Positions 26,834 through 34,806 of a stretch of DNA of 49,799 nucleotides are shown in pieces. The stretch spans positions 1 to 49,799 of the forward strand of contig JASEEX010000005.1 of the NCBI GenBank assembly GCA_030019415.1. The letters run 5' to 3'. How positions within the stretch are numbered: the stretch's first letter is position 1; each line of letters starts with the position of its first letter. Source of the stretch: Thermodesulfovibrionales bacterium. Its GTDB lineage: Bacteria; Nitrospirota; Thermodesulfovibrionia; Thermodesulfovibrionales; SM23-35. The notes under the pieces were generated by a model. It ran no database searches. It saw only the letters and a program-made list of their open reading frames with translations, and was not told where the DNA came from. Both the position numbers and the translations under genes were made by a program.

Positions 26834-29126
26834 ACATAAAATTAGATAATTTCGTTAAATCGTTTATCCCTCTTATCTCATGCGGATATAGCGGCACCTT
26901 TGCTATTCTATATCCCTTATATTCTGTTTTTTCATCTATCTGTTGTATATAGCTAATCTGCTCATTTCTCTTTGAGCGACAAAAATCGCAATCTGTGGGC
27001 GGAATTAGCATATTAACCAAAATAGTCTTGCAGGGAATACCCAGGTCTCTTATACTAAGAAGGAGGTCTTCAGTCTCAAGCAGGCCCATCGCCTCAGGGA
27101 TAGTTACCGCTATAAATTCTGATTTTTCGGGATTTGTAAGAAAGGCGTGCATTTTCTGCACTGTCTCTTGAGAGGCCAATATCTTTTTGGCTAACACTTC
27201 AATATTATCAACAGGAACTTCTCGATGATATTTTAGAAGTGCTCTATAAGTAATCCTCAGCCACTCCCTAACTAATTCCGGAAATTTTAAAAGTTCAACC
27301 AGATGCCCTGTAGGTGCTGTATCAAAAATATATATATCGAAATCTGCATTTTCAATAAATCCCATAATCTTTTCCAAAGCTAATACCTCTTCCAAGCCTG
27401 GTGGATAAGTATCGACAAATTCAACCATGACCTTCTCATCAAAATCTAACTTCCATTTTCTGCCTCCAGCAAGGTGACTATTCTGCCATTTTTTGAATGT
27501 ATCTTCTATATTTGTTTTATATTCCTTTCTAAAATCTTGATATAATCCTGCTCCATCTATTTCTAATGCGTAAAGATTGCCCTCAACCTTAATAGCAGTC
27601 ACTGTGTCTCCGATGAGTGTAGCAAAACTATCACTCAAAGAGTGAGCAGGGTCAGTAGAGAAAACTAATACTTTTTTGCCGGGATTGTGCCTGGCAATAG
27701 ATACGGCTGTAGCCGCAGAGACTGTGGTCTTTCCTACCCCACCTTTTCCGCCAAAGATAACAAACTGCAATTCCTTATTTAAAATCTCTCTTAACTCTCC
27801 CGGCTGAAAATTATCTTCATCTCTTAAGGGTCCCGATGTAGATTGCGTCAGTGAATATTGGTTACTGTTGCCGGATAAAAACTCACCAAACCTCAATAAC
27901 CCATCTTTCCCACGTACCTCATTGGGAAATACAGGTAGCCTCAGGAGATTGTAAGAAGCGAATTTACTGTCAATCTCTTTGAGGTAACTCTCTTGCCCTT
28001 TTCTTCTGGTTGAACAAAAGGTACACTCCTTTTCTTTTTGAAGACGATTCACAATAATATTACGCACAGGAATACCTTCTTGTTTTAGAGTAGCAAGGAG
28101 CCTCTCTGTCTCTGCTATACTTAACTCTTCTGGAATAGTAACAGGGATAAACTCACAATTTTCTGCATCTTTAAGAATCACTCTTATCTTTTCTAAATCT
28201 TCTGACAATGTATCCAGGAATGTCCGCACGTTGCCTTTTGGCGGCAGGCGTCCGGGTATTCTAAAGCCCAGGGTGGCTACCCCGATTGAAACTCGTTTAT
28301 ACCTAAGAAAGGATGTCTCGAAAAGCTCGATCCATTTGAGGACCTTAGCAGGCAACTCCAGCAGCCTGAGGGTATGGCCTGTAGGTGCGGTATCCCAGAT
28401 TACCATGTCATACTCATAAGGTCTGAATATCCCAAACTTGAGTAAATTCACTATCTCTAAGAGAATCATCATCTCCTGCATACCAGGCAATTTAAAGCTA
28501 AGAAAATCTCTTATATCTATCTGGTCAGTATTGAAAGACATATTATAGAGGTTGGCTATAGAAGATTTGTATTTCTCCTTAAATTTTTCAAGTAGAGCTT
28601 GCGAGTTCATCTCTATAGCCCAAAGGTTATCCACTCCTGTAACAGGCGTAACAGAACTATTTACAGGGCAGTCAAAGCTATCTCCTAATGAATGCGCCGG
28701 GTCGCTGGAGGCAACTAAAAATCTCTTTTCTGGATATTTTCGAGACAGATACATTGCTGTAGCACAGGAGGAGGTAGTCTTCCCAGTTCCACCTTTTCCG
28801 CCAAAGATAACTAATCTTAATTTTTCATTCTTTAAGAAACTAGGCATATTGCTATCAGAATCGGGTTCAGTTAGCTGTAGCTTTTCTTCCTTTACCCTGC
28901 TCCTGCACGCAGGGACAGGGTTTACCCTCGCTCCTCTGTGAGGGGCGGGGTTTACCCTCGCTCCTCTGTGAGGGGCGGGGTTTACCTCTTCATTATTTTG
29001 CACATTCGCTTCGCTCAGTACTCCCTTCGGTCGCAAATCCACTTCAGTTTTACTATGAACTATGTTGAGTTCGTGGCGCTCAATTATTTTTTTAAAGAAG
29101 ATAGCGACCTTATCTTCAGAGTTCAT
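26820..29126 (-). CDS. Tandem ArsA/Get3-type ATPase (copy 1)
   Basis: The 768 residues contain two full ArsA/Get3 modules. The first has FGGKGGTGKTT (109-118), AHSLGDSFD, IWDTAPTGHTLRLL and CTFCSTRR; the second has FGGKGGVGKTT (~455), DPAHSLSDSF, FDTAPTGHLVELL and CDFCRSKR. The CxxC pairs match the zinc/dimer cysteines of Get3. Both modules carry the deviant Walker A (GKGGxGKT) and the switch segments. Family members deliver hydrophobic tail-anchored proteins or drive arsenite export; no arsenic genes are nearby. The first ~93 residues are largely repeat-derived (three in-frame 10-residue units, ~48-77), so the true functional start may be near residue 94. The gas vesicle context suggests handling of hydrophobic shell subunits. 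Confidence 0.85.
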   Translation of the reverse strand: MNSEDKVAIFFKKIIERHELNIVHSKTEVDLRPKGVLSEANVQNNEEVNPAPHRGARVNPAPHRGARVNPVPACRSRVKEEKLQLTEPDSDSNMPSFLKNEKLRLVIFGGKGGTGKTTSSCATAMYLSRKYPEKRFLVASSDPAHSLGDSFDCPVNSSVTPVTGVDNLWAIEMNSQALLEKFKEKYKSSIANLYNMSFNTDQIDIRDFLSFKLPGMQEMMILLEIVNLLKFGIFRPYEYDMVIWDTAPTGHTLRLLELPAKVLKWIELFETSFLRYKRVSIGVATLGFRIPGRLPPKGNVRTFLDTLSEDLEKIRVILKDAENCEFIPVTIPEELSIAETERLLATLKQEGIPVRNIIVNRLQKEKECTFCSTRRKGQESYLKEIDSKFASYNLLRLPVFPNEVRGKDGLLRFGEFLSGNSNQYSLTQSTSGPLRDEDNFQPGELREILNKELQFVIFGGKGGVGKTTVSAATAVSIARHNPGKKVLVFSTDPAHSLSDSFATLIGDTVTAIKVEGNLYALEIDGAGLYQDFRKEYKTNIEDTFKKWQNSHLAGGRKWKLDFDEKVMVEFVDTYPPGLEEVLALEKIMGFIENADFDIYIFDTAPTGHLVELLKFPELVREWLRITYRALLKYHREVPVDNIEVLAKKILASQETVQKMHAFLTNPEKSEFIAVTIPEAMGLLETEDLLLSIRDLGIPCKTILVNMLIPPTDCDFCRSKRNEQISYIQQIDEKTEYKGYRIAKVPLYPHEIRGINDLTKLSNFMYEKD
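28891..28980. repeat. Three tandem 30-bp palindromic units within the ArsA gene
   Basis: Two identical 30-bp units (28921-28950 and 28951-28980, beginning TTTACCCTCGCTCCTC) and one diverged unit (28891-28920) are tandemly arranged. Each encodes ten residues in frame (NPAPHRGARV twice, NPVPACRSRV once). There are no spacers, so this is not a CRISPR array. The core resembles the single GC palindrome at 24206-24233. Confidence 0.85.
28998..29042. repeat. Dispersed repeat of TTCGCTTCGCTCAGTACTCC type in ArsA 5' region
   Basis: The stretch reading ATTCGCTTCGCTCAGTACTC then CCTTCGGTCGCAAA is translated as part of the ArsA N-terminus (LRPKGVLSEAN). Similar TTCGCTCGGGACTCTC then TTCGGTCGC sequence occurs at ~35596-35625 in the GvpG-like gene, so it is a dispersed repeat captured in coding sequence. 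Confidence 0.5.
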
Positions 29127-29151
29127 CCTAAACTCTCCCCTTTTTGGGTTT

Positions 29152-29295
29152 TCATCGTAATTTCATATATTTATTAGAAGCGACCTTGTCCTTATTTAAT
29201 GGTCCTTCCATATAAGTGATAAAACCTATGGCCTCTTTATATTCACCCTTTATGCTGTGAAGTCTACCTTGATAGAGGTGCTCCTCGGGTGCCAT
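29152..29295 (-). CDS. Small single-TPR-hairpin protein
   Basis: From the ATG at 29295, five bases after the AbrB-like gene's stop, the frame gives 47 residues containing one TPR-like helix pair (EEHLYQGRLHSIKGEYKEAIGFITYMEG). It may be a free-standing short protein or the remnant of a longer TPR protein, of which this array has two. The ribosome site is weak (GGAG 13 bases upstream), so translation may depend on coupling with the AbrB-like gene. No other feature is visible. Confidence 0.45.
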   Translation of the reverse strand: MAPEEHLYQGRLHSIKGEYKEAIGFITYMEGPLNKDKVASNKYMKLR

Positions 29296-29299
29296 CTTT

Positions 29300-29785
29300 T
29301 TAGTACTCCCACTTTTGGGTTTGCCACTTCTTTGCACTTCTTCCACTTTTTCCCAGGCGACCCATCTTCTCCTGAAGGGTAGTTAATCTAGCAGGCCCAC
29401 GGTTATGAATTACCAACCAGCAGCCATGATTTGGTCCGACTACTTTAATCTCCACTCGATAGTTGGGTTGTAATTTTGTTTCCTCCAGCAGATCATTGTT
29501 TAAGGTAAGTCTTCCGTTTTCGTCTATACCGCCTTGACATTCCATCATCGTAACTTCTAACTGTGAAAGGCGAGGATCATTTTGGGGATGATAAACCCCG
29601 TTAGAAATTGAAGATTTTCTAACGGGGTAAACAATCAAATAAGGCCAGCGACTGCTGTCTTTAATCCTAACTACTTTAATTCCAACTTGACTTCCGAGAT
29701 TTAATCCTGCTTCCCTTAAAATATTTGAAGGGATAGACAATTTACCCTCTTGGTCAATTTCACTAAATCCTTTTAACAGCGGCAT
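29300..29785 (-). CDS. Double SpoVT/AbrB-like swapped-hairpin protein
   Basis: The 161-residue protein contains two AbrB-type half-domains. Residues 1-55 have [25 protein letters not shown]...VGIKVV; residues ~84-133 have GGIDENGRLTLNNDLLEETKLQPNYRVEIKVVGPNHG. Between them an in-frame palindromic element (29594-29630) encodes YPVRKSSISNGVYHP. Each half resembles the 56-residue protein at 47456-47626, so this is a duplicated version. AbrB folds usually bind DNA as dimers and control stationary-phase genes; a single chain with two halves could self-pair. It overlaps the end of dnaK by 23 bases, so it may regulate or accompany the chaperone. Confidence 0.7.
   Translation of the reverse strand: MPLLKGFSEIDQEGKLSIPSNILREAGLNLGSQVGIKVVRIKDSSRWPYLIVYPVRKSSISNGVYHPQNDPRLSQLEVTMMECQGGIDENGRLTLNNDLLEETKLQPNYRVEIKVVGPNHGCWLVIHNRGPARLTTLQEKMGRLGKSGRSAKKWQTQKWEY
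29594..29630. repeat. Palindromic element inserted in frame (NPVRKSS type, short copy)
   Basis: ACCCCGTTAGAAA (29595-29607) and TTTCTAACGGGGT (29616-29628) are perfect 13-bp inverted arms with an 8-base centre. They match the element in the radical SAM gene at 26467-26513 but have a shorter loop. It is read in frame as PVRKSSISNGV inside the AbrB-like protein. Confidence 0.85.
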
Positions 29786-31529
29786 ATTTTGTCTCCATCT
29801 CTAAATTCATCTTTTTTCGCTTGAACGCATTATAAACAACCTCAACCAACTTCCTTAATTCATCAATTTTTACCCTCATTTCTTTATAGTTACCTTTGGA
29901 TAGAGCGGTTTTGATCGCTAAGGTCAATTTCTCCACTTTTTCTACATCGTTCTCATCTATTAAAGTTCCGCCTTCCTCTAAGACAACCTGGGCTGCTTGG
30001 ATCATGCTTTCTGCCCGAATACCCATCTGAATCTCTTCCTTACGCTTTTGGTCCTCTTCAGCATGGATGCGAGCATCTTCGAGCATCTTGTTAATCTCAT
30101 CCTTAGACAAGCGGTAAGAAGAACTAATCTGAATACTTTTTTCATTATCGGTGTGGATGTCTAAAGCCTTTACCTGTAAGATTCCGTTGGCATCTGTATG
30201 AAATGTTACCTCAATCTGGGCTTCGCCTCTTGGACCAGGTGGAATATCGGTAAGCTCAAACTTACCCAAACTTATATTATCAGAACTCAAGAGTCTTTCT
30301 CCTTGCAGGACATGGATATCAACCTGAGTCTGGTTATCTCTAGCGGTAGTAAATATCTGGCTTTTGGATGTAGGAATGGTGGTATTCCTTTCAATAATCT
30401 TAGCAAATATTCCTCCTTCAGTCTCGATTCCTAAAGAGAGTGGAATAACATCTAACAACACCGCATCTTTTATTTCCCCAATCAAGATATTGGCTTGAAT
30501 TGCCGCGCCAAGCGCTACTACCTCGTCCGGGTTGATATCCTTATATGGTTCTTTGCCCAAAAGCTGGCGAGCTAAACGCTGCACAGCAGGCATTCTGGTA
30601 GAACCTCCTACTAAAACTACCCTATCTATTTGTTTAGGTGTAAGCTTTGCATCAGCGAGGGCCTGTTTAGTGGGTTCTATCATCTTCTCTAATAAATCCC
30701 GGGTTAATTCTTCAAACTGTTCCCTGCTCAATGTCAGCCGCAAATCTTCTTTTTCCCAAAGAAATGGGATTCTAATGTCTGTAAATGTTTTTGTGGAAAG
30801 TTCCTTTTTTGCCTTCTCTGAAACCTCTTTCAACCGCTGTAAGGCCATCCTATCTTTCCTTATGTCAACACCATGCAACTTCTTAAAATTCTCAGCTGAA
30901 TAATCCATTATTATCTGGTCCCAGTCATCTCCGCCAAGATGTGTATTGCCGCCCACTGCCCTCACCTCAAATACGCCATTGCCCAATTCTAAAATGGATA
31001 CATCAAAAGTTCCTCCACCTAAATCCCAGATTAAAACATAGTGGACATCTTGCTTATGTAAGCCATAGGCCAGGGCAGCAGCAGTAGGTTCATTTATAAT
31101 CCGCATTACTTCTAAGCCGGCTAAGGCACCTGCCTCCATAGTCGCCTGGCGCTGATTGTCATTAAAATACGCAGGGACTGTAATTACTGCTTTCTCTATC
31201 TTCTCACCTAAATAATCTTGCGCATCTTCCTTAACCTTGCGAAGGATTAAGCTGGAAATCTCTTGCGGGGTAAATCTTCTCCCGTCAATCTCTACTTTAT
31301 AATCAGTGCCCATCCGGCGTTTAATAGAACTGATGGTGCGCTCTGGATTGGCAACTGCCTGGGTTCTGGCAAGACTGCCTATCAGTTGCCTTCCACCTTC
31401 GGCAAAGGCAACTATTGAAGGAGTAAGTCTTCCACCTTCAACATTGGGTATAATCTCAGGTCTCCCATTGTTCATAAAGGCGGCTAATGAAAAAGTAGTG
31501 CCTAAATCTATTCCTATTACTTTACTCAT
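29763..31529 (-). CDS. dnaK: Hsp70 chaperone DnaK
   Basis: The 588 residues include a complete nucleotide-binding domain. It has [53 protein letters not shown] and the linker region [19 protein letters not shown]. The substrate-binding beta domain ([31 protein letters not shown]) and a shortened helical lid follow. It is a little shorter than typical DnaK (~610-640) and lacks the usual acidic tail. The neighbours are AbrB-like and GvpJ-like genes, with no grpE or dnaJ operon, so this is likely a dedicated copy. It would fold or hold shell proteins with the J-domain fused to GvpF at 41.1 kb as its co-chaperone. Confidence 0.93.
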   Translation of the reverse strand: MSKVIGIDLGTTFSLAAFMNNGRPEIIPNVEGGRLTPSIVAFAEGGRQLIGSLARTQAVANPERTISSIKRRMGTDYKVEIDGRRFTPQEISSLILRKVKEDAQDYLGEKIEKAVITVPAYFNDNQRQATMEAGALAGLEVMRIINEPTAAALAYGLHKQDVHYVLIWDLGGGTFDVSILELGNGVFEVRAVGGNTHLGGDDWDQIIMDYSAENFKKLHGVDIRKDRMALQRLKEVSEKAKKELSTKTFTDIRIPFLWEKEDLRLTLSREQFEELTRDLLEKMIEPTKQALADAKLTPKQIDRVVLVGGSTRMPAVQRLARQLLGKEPYKDINPDEVVALGAAIQANILIGEIKDAVLLDVIPLSLGIETEGGIFAKIIERNTTIPTSKSQIFTTARDNQTQVDIHVLQGERLLSSDNISLGKFELTDIPPGPRGEAQIEVTFHTDANGILQVKALDIHTDNEKSIQISSSYRLSKDEINKMLEDARIHAEEDQKRKEEIQMGIRAESMIQAAQVVLEEGGTLIDENDVEKVEKLTLAIKTALSKGNYKEMRVKIDELRKLVEVVYNAFKRKKMNLEMETKYAAVKRI

Positions 31530-31604
31530 CGTTCGTCGCTACGCTCCTCACTTTTGGTAATTGGTAATTGGTTAAATGGTTAAATAATTACCAGTTATTC
31601 AGCT
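31530..31604. repeat. Spacer: GTCGCTACGCTCC element plus TTAACC-type repeat
   Basis: Upstream of dnaK the spacer has GTCGCTACGCTCC (31535-31547) followed by GGTAATTGGTAATTGGTTAAA and GGTTAAATAATTACC (31555-31597). On the minus strand the first piece gives GGAG before the start codon (14-base spacing). Both parts recur before other genes of the array. Confidence 0.6.
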
Positions 31605-32692
31605 GATAAAGCTACTTTGGTTATTTTCTTTTTTAGCCTGTGGCTGACCCAGCCACAGTTTGGGCAACCCTTTTCTAATAGTTCTAAAACAATTGCCTTC
31701 TTTCCGCATTGAGGGCAGGCTTCTATTCTTTCTCTGAATGAGATGATTCGGGCAAGTACCCTTTCCCATTCGAACATCCCATCCCCTGAAAAAGAGGCAA
31801 CCTTTCTTTCCGTAGTATCTTCATATATCACATCAAAAATCCTTTTCTTCTTTAATACCGGGCTTAAATTCCTCACCTCTATAGTAGAACCTAATATCTT
31901 TTCTGTAGGAACTTCGAAAGCCAATCTTTTTTCAAAATCACACCACCAGCATAGCCTCTTATTTGTTATATAGAGATGGCCCGGTTTCCAGGTCTCTTGT
32001 TGAATACCGGAAGCAGGAACTAAATACCATACCTTTTCCCCTCGGTGAGTAACCTCTTCTCCTTCTGTCAGGAAGTCAATTGGTCCCTCTTCAAACTCTG
32101 GAAGCACAGGGCTCTCCTCTAAAGAAAGCCCCGTAGTTTCTAAATTTTGCTCAATAGCATCTTTTAACTGGTTTGTTTCTACTGCGCTAAGCCGATGCAC
32201 TTGATCCTGTTTATCCATAAGATAAAGTACCTGTTTTTTCTTTTCTTTAACAAAATGCGCCTCCTCTCGCATTACCAATGCTTTTATTTCTTCTAATGGT
32301 ATCTGAAATGTGATTTCATCAAAATCTTGGCGGTAAAGAATAAGCCTTTTGTTAGTCAAATAAAAATAGCCTGGTCTCCAGGCATTATATATCCCTTTGC
32401 TGTAATAATAAGAGCCATGCATTTTCAGGGTAATCTCTTCTCCTTCAACTAAAGAAGGGGTATTTTTCTTCCAATGCTCTCTCTCCCAGGCCCGTATTTT
32501 CTCATCCCATGCCTTCATCATCCCATACTTGAGCATAGTCTCCATGCCAGCCAGGGCGGCTCTTAAATTGACGCCGATTAAAGGGATGCCGGCCACAGAG
32601 ATGATAATGTCAGCATTGATTACCAATCCTTTATCTAAGATTCGATCTAACAGATCTACTAAGGTTGCATGTGTATTTCTGGATGGTTCCAT
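31595..32692 (-). CDS. GvpA/GvpJ-family protein fused to two GRAM-like domains and a zinc ribbon
   Basis: The 365-residue protein starts with a GvpA/J shell domain (residues ~8-60: ATLVDLLDRILDKGLVINADIIISVAGIPLIGV...AALAGMETMLKYG). A helical linker is followed by two GRAM/PH-like domains. One is at ~80-185 (LVEGEEITLKMHG, AWRPGYFYLTNKRLILY), the other at ~207-320 (LTEGEEVTHRG, TWKPGHLYITNKRLCWW). The end is a zinc ribbon, CPQCGKKAIVLELLEKGCPNC. Ordinary GvpJ proteins are ~100-150 residues. The layout suggests a minor shell protein carrying an adapter that could bind lipid or partners. It starts at an ATG preceded by GGAGCGAAGCGACAG, a repeat that supplies the ribosome site. I know of no described homologue with this architecture. 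Confidence 0.8.
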   Translation of the reverse strand: MEPSRNTHATLVDLLDRILDKGLVINADIIISVAGIPLIGVNLRAALAGMETMLKYGMMKAWDEKIRAWEREHWKKNTPSLVEGEEITLKMHGSYYYSKGIYNAWRPGYFYLTNKRLILYRQDFDEITFQIPLEEIKALVMREEAHFVKEKKKQVLYLMDKQDQVHRLSAVETNQLKDAIEQNLETTGLSLEESPVLPEFEEGPIDFLTEGEEVTHRGEKVWYLVPASGIQQETWKPGHLYITNKRLCWWCDFEKRLAFEVPTEKILGSTIEVRNLSPVLKKKRIFDVIYEDTTERKVASFSGDGMFEWERVLARIISFRERIEACPQCGKKAIVLELLEKGCPNCGWVSHRLKKKITKVALSAE

Positions 32693-32707
32693 CTGTCGCT
32701 TCGCTCC
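32693..32707 (-). promoter_or_regulatory. Repeat-derived ribosome binding site (GGAGCGAAGCGACAG)
   Basis: Immediately before the ATG of the GvpJ-GRAM gene the minus strand reads GGAGCGAAGCGACAG. An almost identical GGAGCGTAGCGACAG precedes gvpK at 34027-34041. GGAG lies 11 bases before each ATG and is the only candidate ribosome site. Confidence 0.55.
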
Positions 32708-32825
32708 AATTTATAATTAAAAATTACCAGCGGTTTCCTTTGGCAACGTTCTCACTAAATTCACTATCTGCAGCGCAAGTTTATATGTCCTTTCTACTAT
32801 ATCTACTTTCATGTCTAATTTTTAA

Positions 32826-32855
32826 TTACTCATTCGCCTTTAGACGAATGAGTAA
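32826..32855. repeat. Perfect hairpin spanning the GvpF/L stop codon
   Basis: TTACTCATTCG (32826-32836) and CGAATGAGTAA (32845-32855) form an 11-bp stem with an 8-base loop across the end of the GvpF/L-type gene. The terminal residues and the TAA are inside the hairpin. No U tract follows, so intrinsic termination is doubtful; mRNA 3'-end protection is possible. Confidence 0.6.
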
Positions 32856-33649
32856 GGTGGCCAGGGACCGGTAAATCGAATGATTAAACCATCTTCTTTT
32901 TTAATCTCTTCTAAAACATTGCCAAGTTTTTCGACATTTTCATTGGCAACCAAACAAGATAAGTTCATAATCATCTGCAAGTTCTCATCCACCTTTTTAG
33001 TCTTCTCTATACGAATATCAAAAACTTCTTTTTTTATCCGGGTATAAAAGTCCTTAAAATATTCATCGGCCTTTTTCTCCATCTCTTTCCTTAATACATT
33101 CTTTATCTTTTCTTCATACATATAAGCTGTGCCCGGTGGTTTTGATTTTAACTCCTCTTTCAAATTCTTAATCTCTGTGGTATTTTGGGCTATTCTTTCA
33201 ACTATAACCTTAGGACTCCATAAGACCTGAACTCCATATTCTGCTTTGCCTTTAACTTTATTTAATTTTTCTTTTAGATTCTGGTAATCTTTTTGTAGCC
33301 ACTTTCTCATGTTTTCTTTTGGGTCTATATCCTCTTCTCCTATAATTATGGTATCAAAAGCTAATGGCAACACAGCGCCGAACTTTTGCCAGGCACAATC
33401 TACTACATTTTGGTGAGTCATTACCCAATTCTTTACTATATCTCTATCTTTTGATTCGTAGGGGCGAGATTCACAGTTATGAACAATAGCTGAAATTTCC
33501 TGGTATGGAAGAGCGTAGACCTCACTGCCATCAATTCCAATCTCACCAAAATTTACCTTTTCATTGCCATCTGCTATGCAGTAAAGATATATTGCCTCTC
33601 TTTTTAATTCTCGATTCTCGATTCTCGATTCTTGATTTGCATTATTCAT
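32840..33649 (-). CDS. gvpF/L: Gas vesicle protein GvpF/GvpL family (copy 1)
   Basis: The 269 residues have the GvpF/L landmarks. The N-terminal strand is AIYLYCIADGNEK, then FGEIGIDGSEVYALPYQEISAIVHNC. The middle has WVMTHQNVVDCAWQKFGAVLPLAFDTII, followed by a helical region with YGVQVLWSPK, and the C-terminal end is GLIIRFTGPWPPYSFV. GvpF/L proteins are minor structural/assembly factors that contact GvpA. The N-terminal ~16 residues (NNANQESRIENRELKRE) come from a short tandem repeat (ATTCTCG, 33605-33634). It is the most diverged of the four copies and lies just downstream of gvpK. Confidence 0.9.
   Translation of the reverse strand: MNNANQESRIENRELKREAIYLYCIADGNEKVNFGEIGIDGSEVYALPYQEISAIVHNCESRPYESKDRDIVKNWVMTHQNVVDCAWQKFGAVLPLAFDTIIIGEEDIDPKENMRKWLQKDYQNLKEKLNKVKGKAEYGVQVLWSPKVIVERIAQNTTEIKNLKEELKSKPPGTAYMYEEKIKNVLRKEMEKKADEYFKDFYTRIKKEVFDIRIEKTKKVDENLQMIMNLSCLVANENVEKLGNVLEEIKKEDGLIIRFTGPWPPYSFV
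33605..33634. repeat. ATTCTCG short tandem repeat at gene start
   Basis: The sequence repeats ATTCTCGATTCTCGATTC and then degenerates, inside the first codons of the GvpF/L-type gene. It encodes QESRIENRE. A comparable CATCGAG/CATCCAG repeat lies just outside the gene (33682-33704). Confidence 0.5.
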
Positions 33650-33702
33650 TTTTTAATCCATATTTTCACTTTTGCAAACATCAAGTATCCAGCATCGAGC
33701 AT

Positions 33703-34026
33703 CTAAATTCTCGCCTTTTCTGCTTCTTCTTCCCATCTCGTAGGATTGACTATTTTATCTATAACATCATTAACTATATTATCCAAACCATCTCTTACTG
33801 ATTGAACCGCTTCTCCAACTCCCTGTTCCTCTTTTATATGCTCTATCGCAACGTCAAGTTCCTTAAGCGCCCTGCCCAGGCGCTCTATCTCTTCTTCGTT
33901 TAAGCTTCCGCCCTCCATCCGCCTCACTGCCTGCAGCTTCAATGCATCCCTGATTATCTCAACCAAGGCAAGCACAAGACCTAAAACCCCACTTTTAAGA
34001 TTATCTTCATTGATATCTATAGGCAT
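33703..34026 (-). CDS. gvpK: Gas vesicle protein GvpK
   Basis: The 107 residues match GvpK in length and pattern. It has INEDNLKSGVLGLVLALVEIIRDALKLQAVRRMEGGSLNEEEIERLGRALKELDVAIEHIKEEQGV (the conserved core, listed here in pieces: NLKSGVLGLVLALVEIIRD, ALKLQAVRRMEGG, LGRALKELDVAIE). GvpK is required for vesicle formation in several organisms and is thought to act in assembly. The C-terminal tail (DNIVNDVIDKIVNP) is slightly longer than usual. It sits between GvpH and GvpF/L genes and starts at an ATG with the GGAGCGTAGCGACAG repeat as its ribosome site. Confidence 0.93.
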   Translation of the reverse strand: MPIDINEDNLKSGVLGLVLALVEIIRDALKLQAVRRMEGGSLNEEEIERLGRALKELDVAIEHIKEEQGVGEAVQSVRDGLDNIVNDVIDKIVNPTRWEEEAEKARI

Positions 34027-34145
34027 CTGTCGCTACGCTCCATATTGGTTAAATAAAAACCATTTAACTATTTAACTCATGAGTACCGAATTCTCTTTTA
34101 ACATAACTCGGTACTCTCAAGTATTTAACCTTTTAACCATTTAAC
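34027..34145. repeat. Spacer: GTCGCTACGCTCC element, TTAACC repeats and a GAGTACCGA hairpin
   Basis: Between gvpH and gvpK lie the CTGTCGCTACGCTCC element (34027-34041), then GGTTAAAT and ACCATTTAACTATTTAAC. A hairpin of GAGTACCGA (34081-34089) and TCGGTACTC (34108-34116) follows, then TTAACCTTTTAACCATTTAAC. No gene is present. Confidence 0.65.
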
Positions 34146-34767
34146 TTTTCTCTATTTTAACTTCCAGAATTCCGTTTTTATACGCCTTCTCTAATTTCCC
34201 TTTAGGTTCACAGGGGAGTTTCAACTCTTGATGATACTTACAGTCAGGAATATCTACAGATATGGTAAGTTTATCTCCTTGCAAATTAAGATTTATATCC
34301 TTCTCTTCAACCCCGGGTATCTCAGCAATCACTTTAATATGGTCTTTCTCATCAAAGATATCTGGTAGCCTTTCCTCTGGCTTAGGTGGAGGGCTTTTGG
34401 GTTTTTCTGCCGGTGGTCTTTCTTTGACAAAATATCTCTTTGCTGGCCTACCTCGCACACCCGGGGGTATACCTATAGAGATGCCTCGGTCTTCTTCAGC
34501 TCTTCTTAAAGGAGCTTCTCTTATCTTACGTTCTACCTCCTTCTCAATCTGTCCTAATTTTTCTTTAAATGCTGGAGACCTCATCACTCCCTTAAGTAGA
34601 CCCTCCAGACCCGGGATCATTCCCCCAACTCCCTTAAGGATTCCCTCTACTATGCCTTCAGACTCCTCTTCTTTTCCTTCAGCTTTTGCTTCTTTAAGTT
34701 TTCTTATCTCTTCTTTAAGTTTTCTTATCTCTTCCTCTTTTTCATTCTCTTTCTTACCCATTTTCAC
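34141..34767 (-). CDS. gvpH: GvpH-type Hsp20 protein
   Basis: The 208 residues have a highly charged N-terminal coiled coil (residues 1-45, EEEIRKLKEEIRKLKEAKAEG), the gas-vesicle-specific stretch EGIVEGILKGVGGMIPGLEGLL, a Pro-rich linker, and a C-terminal alpha-crystallin domain. The last includes LPDIFDEKDHIKVIAEIPGVEEKDI, LNLQGDKLTISV and YKNGILEVKIEK. GvpH proteins resemble small heat-shock proteins and are thought to chaperone GvpA or other shell components. It is located between the GvpA/J-zinc-ribbon gene and gvpK, which is a typical place in gvp clusters. It is closely related in its C-terminus to the proteins at 22.2 and 23.2 kb. Confidence 0.85.
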   Translation of the reverse strand: MKMGKKENEKEEEIRKLKEEIRKLKEAKAEGKEEESEGIVEGILKGVGGMIPGLEGLLKGVMRSPAFKEKLGQIEKEVERKIREAPLRRAEEDRGISIGIPPGVRGRPAKRYFVKERPPAEKPKSPPPKPEERLPDIFDEKDHIKVIAEIPGVEEKDINLNLQGDKLTISVDIPDCKYHQELKLPCEPKGKLEKAYKNGILEVKIEKS

Positions 34768-34806
34768 CTCTGTAAACCGGACACTGCAAACCGGAAACCT
34801 GAATTT

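Noticed and set aside
28891-28980. Possible CRISPR-like array
   Set aside because: The 30-bp units are directly adjacent with no spacers and lie inside the reading frame of the ArsA gene.
32826-32855. Rho-independent terminator after the first GvpF/L gene
   Set aside because: The stem is perfect, but no U tract follows on the minus strand and the hairpin includes coding sequence; downstream genes continue in the same direction.
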